NCBI GenBank assembly: GCA_903889845.1
Contig: CAISZB010000552.1
Location: 1-14,114, forward strand
DNA: 14,114 nt
Reading direction: 5' to 3'
From: an uncultured Verrucomicrobium sp.
GTDB taxonomy: Bacteria > Verrucomicrobiota > Verrucomicrobiia > Methylacidiphilales > GAS474
Within the stretch, counting starts at the first letter, position 1. The number at the start of each line of letters is the position of its first letter. Shown piece after piece: positions 1 to 6,157 of this stretch. The position numbers and the translations under genes were made by a program. The notes beneath the pieces were generated by a model that was given only the letters and a program-made list of their open reading frames with translations, was not told the DNA's origin and made no database searches.

Positions 1-95
1 CCTTGACTCCAATACCTGCTTCCCCTCCAATGTCCCCAACGGGGTGTCACACTATTGGACCGCCACGTGTCTCAGTTTTGGACCGCCCTACGCAG
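1..95. mobile_element. Possible insertion-sequence end (IS21-like), partial
   Basis: This stretch interrupts the GH30 gene: homology-like protein sequence ends at about base 96 and unrelated sequence follows to the window edge. It carries two direct copies of TTGGACCGCC, at 55-64 and 78-87, 23 bases apart, next to the words TGTCACAC (45-52) and CAGTTTTGG. Repeated short sites inside the terminus are typical of IS21-family ends. No transposase is visible, because the element would continue to the left of the window or is only a remnant. The family assignment is inference; another IS family or a short remnant is possible. Confidence 0.35.
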
Positions 96-782
96 CCCCA
101 GATGATCGCGAACAAAATCCCGTTCCTCCTCCCCCGTGTAGACGCACGAGTCCCACGGCTGCACCGCCTCGGGCTCATTCTGAACGGTGAGGCCCCAGAT
201 CGGCACCCCCTCCTTTTCGTATTCCCGGATATAGCGGGCGTAATACCGCGCCCAGACATCGCGACACTCCGGCCGCAACTTCCCTCCCCGATTCATCCGC
301 CCCGTCGTTTTCATCCACGCCGGAGGACTCCACGGCGAGGCAAAAAGCTTGAACCCGTTCCCGGAAATTTCCAAGGCGCGCCGGATCATCGGCACCAGGG
401 CCTGCCGATCGCGCTCGATCGAGAAGGAGCGCAGGTCAAAGTCGCCATCTTCCTCACAATAGGCGTAGTTCCCCAACGCAAAGTCGCAGCTATTGATATG
501 CGTTCGGCACAGAGAGTAGCCATGACCCGCTTTCGGATCGAAATAAGCGCGGAGCACCTCTTCCCTCTTTTCTGCGGGGATTTTGCCCAACGTGACGGCG
601 GCCGCCTCCGTGAAGGCCCCCCCGAAGCCTTCGATTTCCTGATAGGTCACCCGCTCATCCAGGCAGACCGAGGCCCTCGACGCCCCCTCCGCCTCCCCTC
701 TCCAGAGGGGAAGGTCCGGTTTCTTTTCGAGACGCGATGCCCCGTCGCGGGCTGTCACATAGAGGGAGAGGGATCGGTTCAT
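72..782 (-). pseudogene. Glycoside hydrolase family 30 (glucosylceramidase-like), 3'-truncated
   Basis: N-terminal half of a GH30 beta-glycosidase, a retaining hydrolase acting on beta-glucosides or related sugars. Visible family landmarks are EGFGGAFTEAA (residues 51-61), RTHINSCDFALG (93-104), SPWSPPAWMK (149-158) and QNEPE (201-205); the Glu of NEP is the expected acid/base residue. The family pattern then runs through DFVRDHLG (222-229) and ends abruptly in seven unrelated residues and a stop. Full-length members have about 450 residues, so the second half of the barrel, including the nucleophile Glu, is missing. The break coincides with the IS-like sequence at bases 1-95. No signal peptide is seen at the chosen start and there is no clear ribosome site. 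The gene lies 33 bases downstream of the secreted-protein gene on the same strand and may share its transcript. It is very likely inactive as found. Confidence 0.9.
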
Positions 783-815
783 GGCAAAGGCTACGAAAAG
801 TGTGCGAAAGGATCT

Positions 816-1517
816 CTATTTCGTTGTGGGTGGAACATACGGAACGGCCGTGGCCTTGAAAACGATGATATTTTCACCCCCGATCTGCTCGAACTCCACA
901 TCCGCATCGAAGCGATCCCCTATCGAAACTAAGGGAATACGATCCGCCGTAAAGCGAACAAAGACATCCGCAGCAACACCAGGCTTTGGGGTTGCGACAG
1001 CCGGGACGGTGGCAGCTTGTCCGGGCGGGGTCAGCATCTCCGAATCGAATAGAGCGATGGCATTCATATCCCGGTTGAAATAGGCGATCGTGTGTTCCAG
1101 ATTCCGTGTGCGGACAAAGGAGACATAGCGTTCATCCGTGATTTTCGGCTTCTTGTCCTCTGGCAGGCAAAAAGCCTGCAGCTGCTTGCTGGAAAAGCGG
1201 ACACAGACAGGAGAAGGCGACTCCTCCGGAGAAAGAAACATCAAAAGATCCCCATCGTGGCTGAGCGCATGATCGGCGTTAAATCCTTTTATTTGGCCCA
1301 CGATTCGGAGCGGTTTTCCCTCGTACTGCGATAGGGCGCCTCCCCCGCCTTTTTGGAAGGCCTCGACGACCTCGTCCACCTTTAACAAAGGGGCTCCACT
1401 CGTGGGAGGAAGTGCGCTCTGACCGGCCGGAACATCCCGGAGGATCGCCATTGAGGGGGCTGCGGCGAGCGAGAGAAAAACGGATGCGATCCCCAAAAGA
1501 ACGACCCGGTTAGCCAT
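816..1517 (-). CDS. Secreted protein, possible OB-fold (tRNA_anti-like) core
   Basis: I do not recognise a specific gene. The start at 1517 is chosen because it opens directly with a signal peptide (MANRVVLLGIASVFLSLAAA, cleavage likely after PSMA). An in-frame ATG at 1556 would add 13 residues and overlap the divergent regulator. The mature protein (about 210 residues) has a segment LLKVDEVVEAFQKG...YEGKPLRIVGQIKGF that looks like the opening of the tRNA_anti-like OB-fold domain found in exported bacterial proteins. A Pro/Ala-rich linker then precedes a second short beta-rich block ending in VPYVPPTTK. It is likely periplasmic or envelope-associated; its ligand is unknown. It is divergent from the LacI-type gene and upstream of the GH30 fragment, so a link to sugar metabolism is possible but unproven. 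Confidence 0.7.
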   Translation of the reverse strand: MANRVVLLGIASVFLSLAAAPSMAILRDVPAGQSALPPTSGAPLLKVDEVVEAFQKGGGGALSQYEGKPLRIVGQIKGFNADHALSHDGDLLMFLSPEESPSPVCVRFSSKQLQAFCLPEDKKPKITDERYVSFVRTRNLEHTIAYFNRDMNAIALFDSEMLTPPGQAATVPAVATPKPGVAADVFVRFTADRIPLVSIGDRFDADVEFEQIGGENIIVFKATAVPYVPPTTK

Positions 1518-1630
1518 GCTTTTTGAAAGAAAAACAAGAAAGGCGACTTTTTTCACGATTTCTCAAAATAATAAGCGGGAAAACCACTTCTTTTTGCGCC
1601 AAGCGTGCCTTTGCTGCATTGACAGCGAAA

Positions 1631-1663
1631 GCTCCAATGGACAATTATTATTCTCATTGGAGC
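1631..1663. promoter_or_regulatory. Inverted repeat at the LacI-family gene start, candidate operator
   Basis: A perfect 9-base inverted repeat (GCTCCAATG at 1631-1639, CATTGGAGC at 1655-1663) flanks an AT-rich 15-base centre that includes TATTAT at 1646-1651, a possible -10 box. A TTGACA word lies at 1619-1624, but its 21-base distance from TATTAT is long for a sigma-70 promoter. The right arm belongs to the 13-base word found again in front of the permease gene. A repressor bound here would cover its own promoter or start, so autoregulation is the natural reading. Confidence 0.45.
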
Positions 1664-2683
1664 ATGGAGCATCGCATCACCATTCGGGACATCGCCAAAA
1701 AGGCCGGCGTTCACCACACCACCATCAGCCTGGCACTGCGCAACAGTCCCAAACTGAAGAAAGAAACACGGGAATCGATCCAGGCCCTGGCGACTTCCAT
1801 GGGTTACACGCCCGATCCGGTCCTCTCCTCCCTGATGGCCTATCGCAAGGCCGTGCGCCCTCCCCGCTATCAGGAAACCATCGCCTGGATCAACAACTGG
1901 CCGAAACGGCGACAACCCTACGCCTATTTCACCGGCTACCATGAAGGGGCCGTGGCGCGAGCCCGGCAGCTCGGCTATGCCATCGAGGAATTCTGGCTGC
2001 GGGAGAAAGGGATGTCGCCGGAGCAGCTTTCCCGTATTCTCAAAGCCCGCAACATCCGGGGACTCCTCCTCATGCCCCAGCCGGAGGCCGGCCTCTACCT
2101 GAATCTCGATTTCGATTCCTTTTCCACCGTCAACTTCGGCTTCAGCTTCCAGCCCCCGATCCACCACGTCGTCGGAAATCACCACCCCCACTCCATCGGC
2201 CTGATCCTCAAGAACCTCATCGAACTCGGCTACCGCCGGATCGGTTTCTACACGTTCAACGAGGATTGGGACGAGCGGAGCCAAAACGCGTGGCTCAGCG
2301 GTCTGCTTTTGGCCCATTGGAAGCATCGCTCCCTCAAGCTGCTCTCCCCCCTGCTGCACCGCCGCCGCAGTGTTTGGAACATCGAAAAATGGATCGAGAA
2401 AGACCGCCCCGAGGTCATTGTCTCCCATAACGGCGTCTTCGATCTTCTGAAAAAAGCCCGGCATCGCATCCCCGAAGAATTCGGTTTCGCCGGCCTCCAG
2501 CTGACCCCCGACTACCCCGACCTCGCTGGTATCGATCAAAACGACCGGGAGATCGGCATGGCCGCCATCGATCTCCTCGTCGGCATGCTACAGCGCGGTG
2601 AAAGAGGCATTCCGAAGGTGCCGCAACGCATCCTGATCGAAGGCTTTTGGAAACCCGGCAAAACCGTCCGCCCCTCCGCCTGA
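1637..2683 (+). CDS. LacI-family transcriptional regulator
   Basis: Sugar-responsive DNA-binding repressor or activator. The N-terminus carries the LacI helix-turn-helix (RITIRDIAKKAGVHHTTISL, residues 13-32) followed by the hinge-helix region (KLKKETRESIQALATSMGYTP). The rest is a periplasmic-binding-protein-like effector domain with GYRRIGFYTFNEDW and, near the end, QNDREIGMAAIDLLVGML, the usual dimer-interface helix of the family. The 348 residues match the family length. Three in-frame starts exist: 1523 (adds 38 residues, overlaps the divergent gene), 1637, and 1664 (just before the helix-turn-helix, with GGAG directly adjacent). I prefer 1637 or 1664. It sits 94 bases upstream of the permease gene, and the shared 13-base word suggests it controls both itself and that permease. 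The effector sugar cannot be told from sequence. Confidence 0.93.
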   Translation: MDNYYSHWSMEHRITIRDIAKKAGVHHTTISLALRNSPKLKKETRESIQALATSMGYTPDPVLSSLMAYRKAVRPPRYQETIAWINNWPKRRQPYAYFTGYHEGAVARARQLGYAIEEFWLREKGMSPEQLSRILKARNIRGLLLMPQPEAGLYLNLDFDSFSTVNFGFSFQPPIHHVVGNHHPHSIGLILKNLIELGYRRIGFYTFNEDWDERSQNAWLSGLLLAHWKHRSLKLLSPLLHRRRSVWNIEKWIEKDRPEVIVSHNGVFDLLKKARHRIPEEFGFAGLQLTPDYPDLAGIDQNDREIGMAAIDLLVGMLQRGERGIPKVPQRILIEGFWKPGKTVRPSA

Positions 2684-2715
2684 TCCCTTTCCCGACGCCC
2701 TTCGCCGAAGAAAGT

Positions 2716-2728
2716 CTCCAATGAGAAT
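2716..2728 (+). promoter_or_regulatory. Candidate LacI-type operator upstream of the MFS permease
   Basis: The word CTCCAATGAGAAT here is identical to the reverse complement of bases 1650-1662 at the start of the regulator gene. It has an internal CTC-N4-GAG symmetry, and it lies 50 bases before the permease start in the only intergenic gap between the two genes. Function as a binding site is inferred from the repetition and position. Confidence 0.45.
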
Positions 2729-2777
2729 TTCGCTTGGGTGGACGTTGCCAGCATTCCCGACCTAGACTGGGGCCTCC

Positions 2778-4160
2778 ATGACTCCCCCCTCCCACCGTGC
2801 CGATCCCCAGGTTTGGCGCGTTGGCACGCTCGCCTACTCCCTCCGCGGGCTGCTGGTCCTCTCGCTCTGGCTCCTGTGGGGAGACTTCGCGTTCGCCTTC
2901 TTTGAAAACATCTTCGGACGTTTCATCCCTCTCTACCTCAAAGATCTCCACGCCTCGAACACCCTCATCGGCATCATGTCGGGCAGCTTTGCCGGCCTCG
3001 TCAACATCCTCTTCCTCCCGAACATCAGCCAGTGGAGCGACCATTACCGCAGCCCCCTGGGCCGCCGCATCCCGTTCCTCTACATTTTCACTCCGCTCAC
3101 CGTTTTCTCACTCATCGCCATCGGCTTCGCGCCGGAAATTGCGACCGCGCTCCATACCCACCTCCTGAGCCACCTGGCCCCCTCCCTTGCCGCCAGCACC
3201 ATCGCCCTGGCGCTGCTCTGCCTTTTCGTCATCTCCTACCATTTCTCGAACATGGTGCTGGTGAACGCGTACAACTGGCTCCTGCGGGACGTCGTCCCCC
3301 AGGAACTCATGGCCCGCTTCCTCTCCTGGTTCCGGCTGGTCGATACGGCCAGCGCCTGCCTCTTCCTCTGGTACGTCTTCCCCCAGATCGTCACCCATCG
3401 AAAGGAGATCTTTCTCGGCATCGGCCTCTTCTACCTCGTTGCCTTCCTCCTCATGTGCCTGAACGTCAAGGAAGGTGCTCACCCTCCCCCTCCTCCGGTG
3501 GAAAAAAGGCCCGGCGTTCTGAAATCCTTCGCCCTCTATTTCAGCGAATGCCTCCGCCTCCCGATCTATCGCAACTTTTTCATCGTCTACGTCCTTGGCA
3601 TCATGGCGACCTGGTGCGCAGGCCCCTTCTCCACCCTCTTTACCCGGGACACCCTCGGGCTCGACATGGACGCCATGGGGAAAATCTTCGCTTGGGGAAC
3701 CGCCGCCGCCGCCCTGGTCTACTTCCCGATCGGCTGGCTCTGCGACCGTTTCACCTCCCAACGCGTCGTGATGGGAGGCATGATCGGCATCGTCGTCGCC
3801 GCATTGGCCGGCTATTTCCTGGTCCATACGAGGGAAAGCGTCCTTATCTATAACTTACTCTTTACCCTTCCCTACATCGGTTGGACGCTGGGCATCCAGG
3901 CAACGACCATGACCCTCTTCCCCGAGGAAAAATTCGGCCAATTCTCCTCCGGCCTCAACGTCTTCGGTTGCGGCGCCCTCATTCCGGGAAACTACCTGAT
4001 CGGCAAACTCATGGATCTGACGCACAACGACTACCGCCTCACCTTCCTGTGGTGCGCCGTCCTCTTCGCCCTCGCCCTCTATCCCATGATCCGCGTCTAC
4101 CGGGACTGGAAGTCCTACGGAGGCCCGCACCACTACACCGCGCCCTTGCCCTCACCGTGA
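2778..4160 (+). CDS. MFS transporter, probable sugar permease (GPH/sucrose-transporter-like)
   Basis: Twelve-helix secondary transporter of the inner membrane, 460 residues, about the usual family length. The cytoplasmic loop between helices 2 and 3 carries SDHYRSPLGRRIPFL (residues 87-101), a variant of the DRTRSRWGRRRPF signature of glycoside/sucrose:cation symporters. The central loop (VKEGAHPPPPPVEKRPG) separates the two six-helix halves, and the second half has the matching WLCDRFTSQRVV loop. It lies directly downstream of a LacI-family regulator and near a GH30 glycosidase fragment, so uptake of a glycoside or breakdown sugar is the likely role; the substrate is not deducible. A TAGACT word (2763-2768) nine bases before the start is a possible -10 box, but without a convincing -35 box. 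Confidence 0.9.
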   Translation: MTPPSHRADPQVWRVGTLAYSLRGLLVLSLWLLWGDFAFAFFENIFGRFIPLYLKDLHASNTLIGIMSGSFAGLVNILFLPNISQWSDHYRSPLGRRIPFLYIFTPLTVFSLIAIGFAPEIATALHTHLLSHLAPSLAASTIALALLCLFVISYHFSNMVLVNAYNWLLRDVVPQELMARFLSWFRLVDTASACLFLWYVFPQIVTHRKEIFLGIGLFYLVAFLLMCLNVKEGAHPPPPPVEKRPGVLKSFALYFSECLRLPIYRNFFIVYVLGIMATWCAGPFSTLFTRDTLGLDMDAMGKIFAWGTAAAALVYFPIGWLCDRFTSQRVVMGGMIGIVVAALAGYFLVHTRESVLIYNLLFTLPYIGWTLGIQATTMTLFPEEKFGQFSSGLNVFGCGALIPGNYLIGKLMDLTHNDYRLTFLWCAVLFALALYPMIRVYRDWKSYGGPHHYTAPLPSP

Positions 4161-4309
4161 CTCCTTCCCCCGGATCACCCAAACTCTGGCGGGCGGGCTT
4201 ATGGCCGTGGACAGCTAACTTGTGCTGTCTTTCTTGGAGCCTCCAGGAAGCCGACATTCCTTTGGACCCCGCCGGACGAGTTTAGAGGCGCAAAAACAGG
4301 GGCCCGTGC

Positions 4310-4334
4310 AAAAAATCGGTTTCACCGATTTTTA
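4310..4334. terminator. Hairpin with A/T-rich flanks, bidirectional terminator candidate
   Basis: Perfect 10-base inverted repeat AAAAATCGGT (4311-4320) and ACCGATTTTT (4324-4333) with a three-base loop. Each strand reads a run of T at the 3' side, so it can stop transcripts from both the permease and the minus-strand gene. The GC content of the stem is low, so its strength is uncertain. Confidence 0.5.
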
Positions 4335-4360
4335 CTATACCCTCGTCATCAGAAACTTCT

Positions 4361-4380
4361 GCGTTTTAAGTATAAAACGC
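4361..4380. repeat. Short palindromic hairpin GCGTTTTA...TAAAACGC
   Basis: Perfect 8-base inverted repeat with a four-base centre AGTA. It contains the 13-base word TTTTAAGTATAAA (4364-4376), which recurs exactly at 4528-4540. It lacks a following T-run, so it looks more like a binding or structural repeat than a terminator. Confidence 0.5.
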
Positions 4381-4570
4381 ACGAAGCTGTTTTGAAGCAT
4401 AACCTGCGAAACATTCGCAGGTTATGCTTTTTTTGACAACAACTGTCCAAAAAAGGAATTCCTGCACGCCCCTTAAAGCATAACTTGCAACTTCCCCTTC
4501 AGAGGAAAAGTTTCCAACGGCAAGCGATTTTAAGTATAAATTGCGCGATTTTGCCGATTTGAAGCATTAG
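4363..4570 (+). repeat. Cluster of about five TTNAAGYATAA motifs
   Basis: Related motifs occur in one orientation at 4364 (TTTTAAGTATAAAACGC), 4391 (TTTGAAGCATAACCTGC), 4472 (CTTAAAGCATAACTTGC), 4528 (TTTTAAGTATAAATTGC) and 4558 (TTTGAAGCATTAGCC). Distances between the AAG cores are 27, 81, 56 and 30 bases, close to multiples of 27-28. The role is unknown; protein binding or a transcript-end element are possibilities. Confidence 0.45.
4395..4434 (+). terminator. Strong rho-independent terminator
   Basis: Perfect 16-base stem, AAGCATAACCTGCGAA (4395-4410) and TTCGCAGGTTATGCTT (4414-4429), with a three-base loop and a run of seven T (4428-4434). It is oriented to end plus-strand transcription and lies about 235 bases after the permease stop codon. 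The 5' arm also belongs to the repeated AAGCATAAC motif of this region. Confidence 0.75.
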
Positions 4571-4589
4571 CCGACTCAAAACACCGCTT

Positions 4590-4949
4590 CTATCGGGCTC
4601 TCTTGACTCGGCTTCGGGGCTGGGCCGCCGGAGCAATCAGGCCCACTTCCTGAAAGACGCAGAGGAAGCCTTGATGCATTTGGGCGCGCCTCTCCTTGGT
4701 AAAAAGGAGTTTGGCCCAAAAGGGGCCGGAGCCGTAGACGGTGACCTGCTCGGTATCGAACCACAACTCCCACCGCACGGGGGGGGTGGCGACGTGAAGG
4801 AGATGGTCGTCGTCCTCATCCCAATAATACGACATCGGAATGGGCGAGCGATGCGCGTTCCGATCGAGGAATTGGCTGATCGCTTTCCGACGCGCTGGCG
4901 TCAAAGGCTTCTGGATGGCGATCTCGTAAATTTTCTCTTTCGCCGACAT
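4590..4949 (-). CDS. Hypothetical protein with basic C-terminal tail
   Basis: Unrecognised soluble protein of 119 residues with no membrane segment or signal peptide. The N-terminal third is basic and helical (LTPARRKAISQFLDRNAHRS). The middle is acidic then beta-like (YYWDEDDDHLLHVATPP...LWFDTEQVTVYGSGPFW), and the end is a helix (TKERRAQMHQGFLCVFQEVG) followed by the basic tail APAAQPRSRVKRAR. It lies 82 bases downstream of another minus-strand gene whose product also ends in a basic tail, so the two may be co-transcribed. No clear ribosome site. I cannot assign a function. Confidence 0.65.
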   Translation of the reverse strand: MSAKEKIYEIAIQKPLTPARRKAISQFLDRNAHRSPIPMSYYWDEDDDHLLHVATPPVRWELWFDTEQVTVYGSGPFWAKLLFTKERRAQMHQGFLCVFQEVGLIAPAAQPRSRVKRAR

Positions 4950-5031
4950 GGAAAAGTCATGGACCGCCTCGCGTTGCCCATGCGCCGCCTGCGCGACGAA
5001 AAAGGAAGCGGCGGCGGGCCGGGGCTAGGTT

Positions 5032-5448
5032 TTAAGAAGCGACGACGACCGCACGCCTCCGGCGCGGTGCCGTCTTGCGCTTGGCCGCGGGCCGCGGACG
5101 GGAGGCGGGCTGATCCTGGCTCCCGCCCCGGGCGAAAGCCTCGAAGGCGTCGGCGATGTCGGCGGGCGTCGCCGCGGCCTTCCGGGCGTTCTTTCCGGCT
5201 TTCGTGGGGTCGGCGTGGCCGTTCTTCCCGTTCTTGAAGTTGGCCTTGAACGGCGCGGCGGACGCAGCGGCTTCGGCCACGGAATCCTCGCCCGCCGTGG
5301 CGAAGAAATCGCCGAGGTCGGCCATCTGGAGGCCGAATTTTTCGAGCAGCGGCCCAATCTTGCGCCGAATCTTCGGCCAATTGGCCCCCACGGCGACACC
5401 GGCCCCGAATGCAATCAACCCGGTCAAAACCACATCACGTCTCGGCAT
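5032..5448 (-). CDS. Small membrane-anchored protein with Arg/Lys-rich tail (YtxH/DUF5132-like architecture)
   Basis: A 138-residue protein. Residues 5-22 (DVVLTGLIAFGAGVAVGA) form one glycine-rich membrane helix, followed at once by basic NWPKIRRKIGPLLEKFG. This layout is like the small YtxH or DUF5132-type proteins that often accompany HMA-domain P-type ATPases; that match is by architecture only. The remainder is Ala-rich and low complexity, with the helix PADIADAFEAFARG (about residues 96-109) and a very basic end RPRPAAKRKTAPRRRR. The ADAFEA word plus basic tail recurs in the divergently encoded protein at 5594-6058. It probably works at the membrane together with the downstream transport proteins. 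Confidence 0.75.
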   Translation of the reverse strand: MPRRDVVLTGLIAFGAGVAVGANWPKIRRKIGPLLEKFGLQMADLGDFFATAGEDSVAEAAASAAPFKANFKNGKNGHADPTKAGKNARKAAATPADIADAFEAFARGGSQDQPASRPRPAAKRKTAPRRRRAVVVAS

Positions 5449-5558
5449 AATATCGTACGCACTTACGAGGCCCGCTCATAAAAGGCAATCCTATTCAGTC
5501 CGCTCAGAGCCTTGATTCCCAAGGGTCAACTGTCGCCAAATTGTAACACGTGCCGGCC

Positions 5559-5593
5559 TTGTGCTTTCAGTTTGGCCAAACTAGTACAGCCCC
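5559..5593 (+). promoter_or_regulatory. Weak promoter with 14-base perfect palindrome before the small membrane protein gene
   Basis: AGTTTGGCCAAACT (5569-5582) is a perfect palindrome ending 11 bases before the start codon at 5594. TTGTGC (5559-5564) and TAGTAC (5582-5587) could be -35 and -10 boxes 17 bases apart; each matches consensus at only three of six positions. If used, transcription would begin at or near the ATG, and a protein bound to the palindrome would sit between the boxes. This is the only sizeable regulatory gap (145 bases) driving the ATPase series. Confidence 0.35.
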
Positions 5594-6058
5594 ATGACCA
5601 AGGCTTCCGCACCTTCCGAACACAATCCCTTCTCCGTGCTGGGCGACACGCTCGAATCGGCTGCCGAAACCTTCGAGGAGGCCACGGCCAACGCGAAGGA
5701 CTCGGCCAGGAAAGCCGCCGGAACGACCAAACGCGTCCTCTGCCAGGGCCTCCACCGGGCCGCCTACGGGACCTCCTATGGACTGGTCTTCGCCGGGATG
5801 TTCTTGACCGAGCTGTGGCCGGAGGAAAATCCGATCCGCCGCGGTTTCGAGGAAGGGGCCGAGGCCGCCATCGAGAAGCGGACCGAGATCCGCAAGGGCA
5901 AGGCAAAGGCCGAACACTCCGCCAACCCTAAAACTTCCTCCAAGGCGAAGAGCCCCATCAAAAAGGCAAAGTCGGTCGACGCCCGTGCCGACGCCTTCGA
6001 GGCCGCAGCGGCAACGCCCGCTTCCCGGGCCAAGACTTCCAAAAGCAAGAAGGCTTAA
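5594..6058 (+). CDS. Small one-helix membrane protein with Lys-rich tail, first gene of the ATPase series
   Basis: Unrecognised protein of 154 residues. Residues 15-45 form an amphipathic, phasin-like helix (VLGDTLESAAETFEEATANA). A glycine-rich membrane segment follows (AAYGTSYGLVFAGMFLTEL, about 56-74), then WPEENPIRRGFEEGAEAAIEKR, and finally a long Lys/Ala/Ser tail with SKAKSPIKKAKS, ARADAFEAAAA and SRAKTSKSKKA. The ADAFEA-plus-basic-tail arrangement mirrors the divergent gene product at 5032-5448. It lies 99 bases upstream of the P-type ATPase in the same direction and is probably co-transcribed. An accessory or assembly role for the transporter is inferred, not shown. Confidence 0.75.
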   Translation: MTKASAPSEHNPFSVLGDTLESAAETFEEATANAKDSARKAAGTTKRVLCQGLHRAAYGTSYGLVFAGMFLTELWPEENPIRRGFEEGAEAAIEKRTEIRKGKAKAEHSANPKTSSKAKSPIKKAKSVDARADAFEAAAATPASRAKTSKSKKA

Positions 6059-6157
6059 GCCCGGTTTCGGCCCCCCCTCGGGGAAGCCAGGCTGCCCCGG
6101 CCCGCCGCATCGCCTTCGGCTCCCCATCCCACCCCCATCCTGACCGGAGCCGGAACC

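Larger units (their letters stand above)
4161..4589. other. Gene-free AT-rich convergent intergenic region
   Basis: No credible coding frame. The first 140 bases are GC-rich like the genes. From about 4290 the composition turns AT-rich and contains the hairpins and repeated motifs listed separately. It separates the 3' ends of the permease gene (plus) and a small minus-strand gene, so at least part of it is expected to serve as transcription terminator for both sides. Confidence 0.7.

Noticed and set aside
25..32. CTCCAATG word resembling half of the candidate operator
   Set aside because: Only eight bases match and it lies in the IS-like stretch; such a match is expected by chance in a window of this size.
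1619..1651. TTGACA and TATTAT as a promoter for the LacI-family gene
   Set aside because: A spacer of 21 bases is too long to list it as a firm promoter; kept only as a remark under the inverted repeat.
4210..4231. Hairpin GACAGC...GCTGTC followed by a T-rich stretch as the permease terminator
   Set aside because: Six-base stem with an eight-base loop and an interrupted T-run is weak; the stem at 4395-4434 is a far better terminator.
6021..6034. Shared DNA word around TCCCGGGCCAAGAC in the small-protein gene and in the ExoD-like gene near 11879
   Set aside because: It encodes the short basic SRAKT-type stretch in GC-rich codons; more likely biased composition or protein-level similarity than a DNA repeat.
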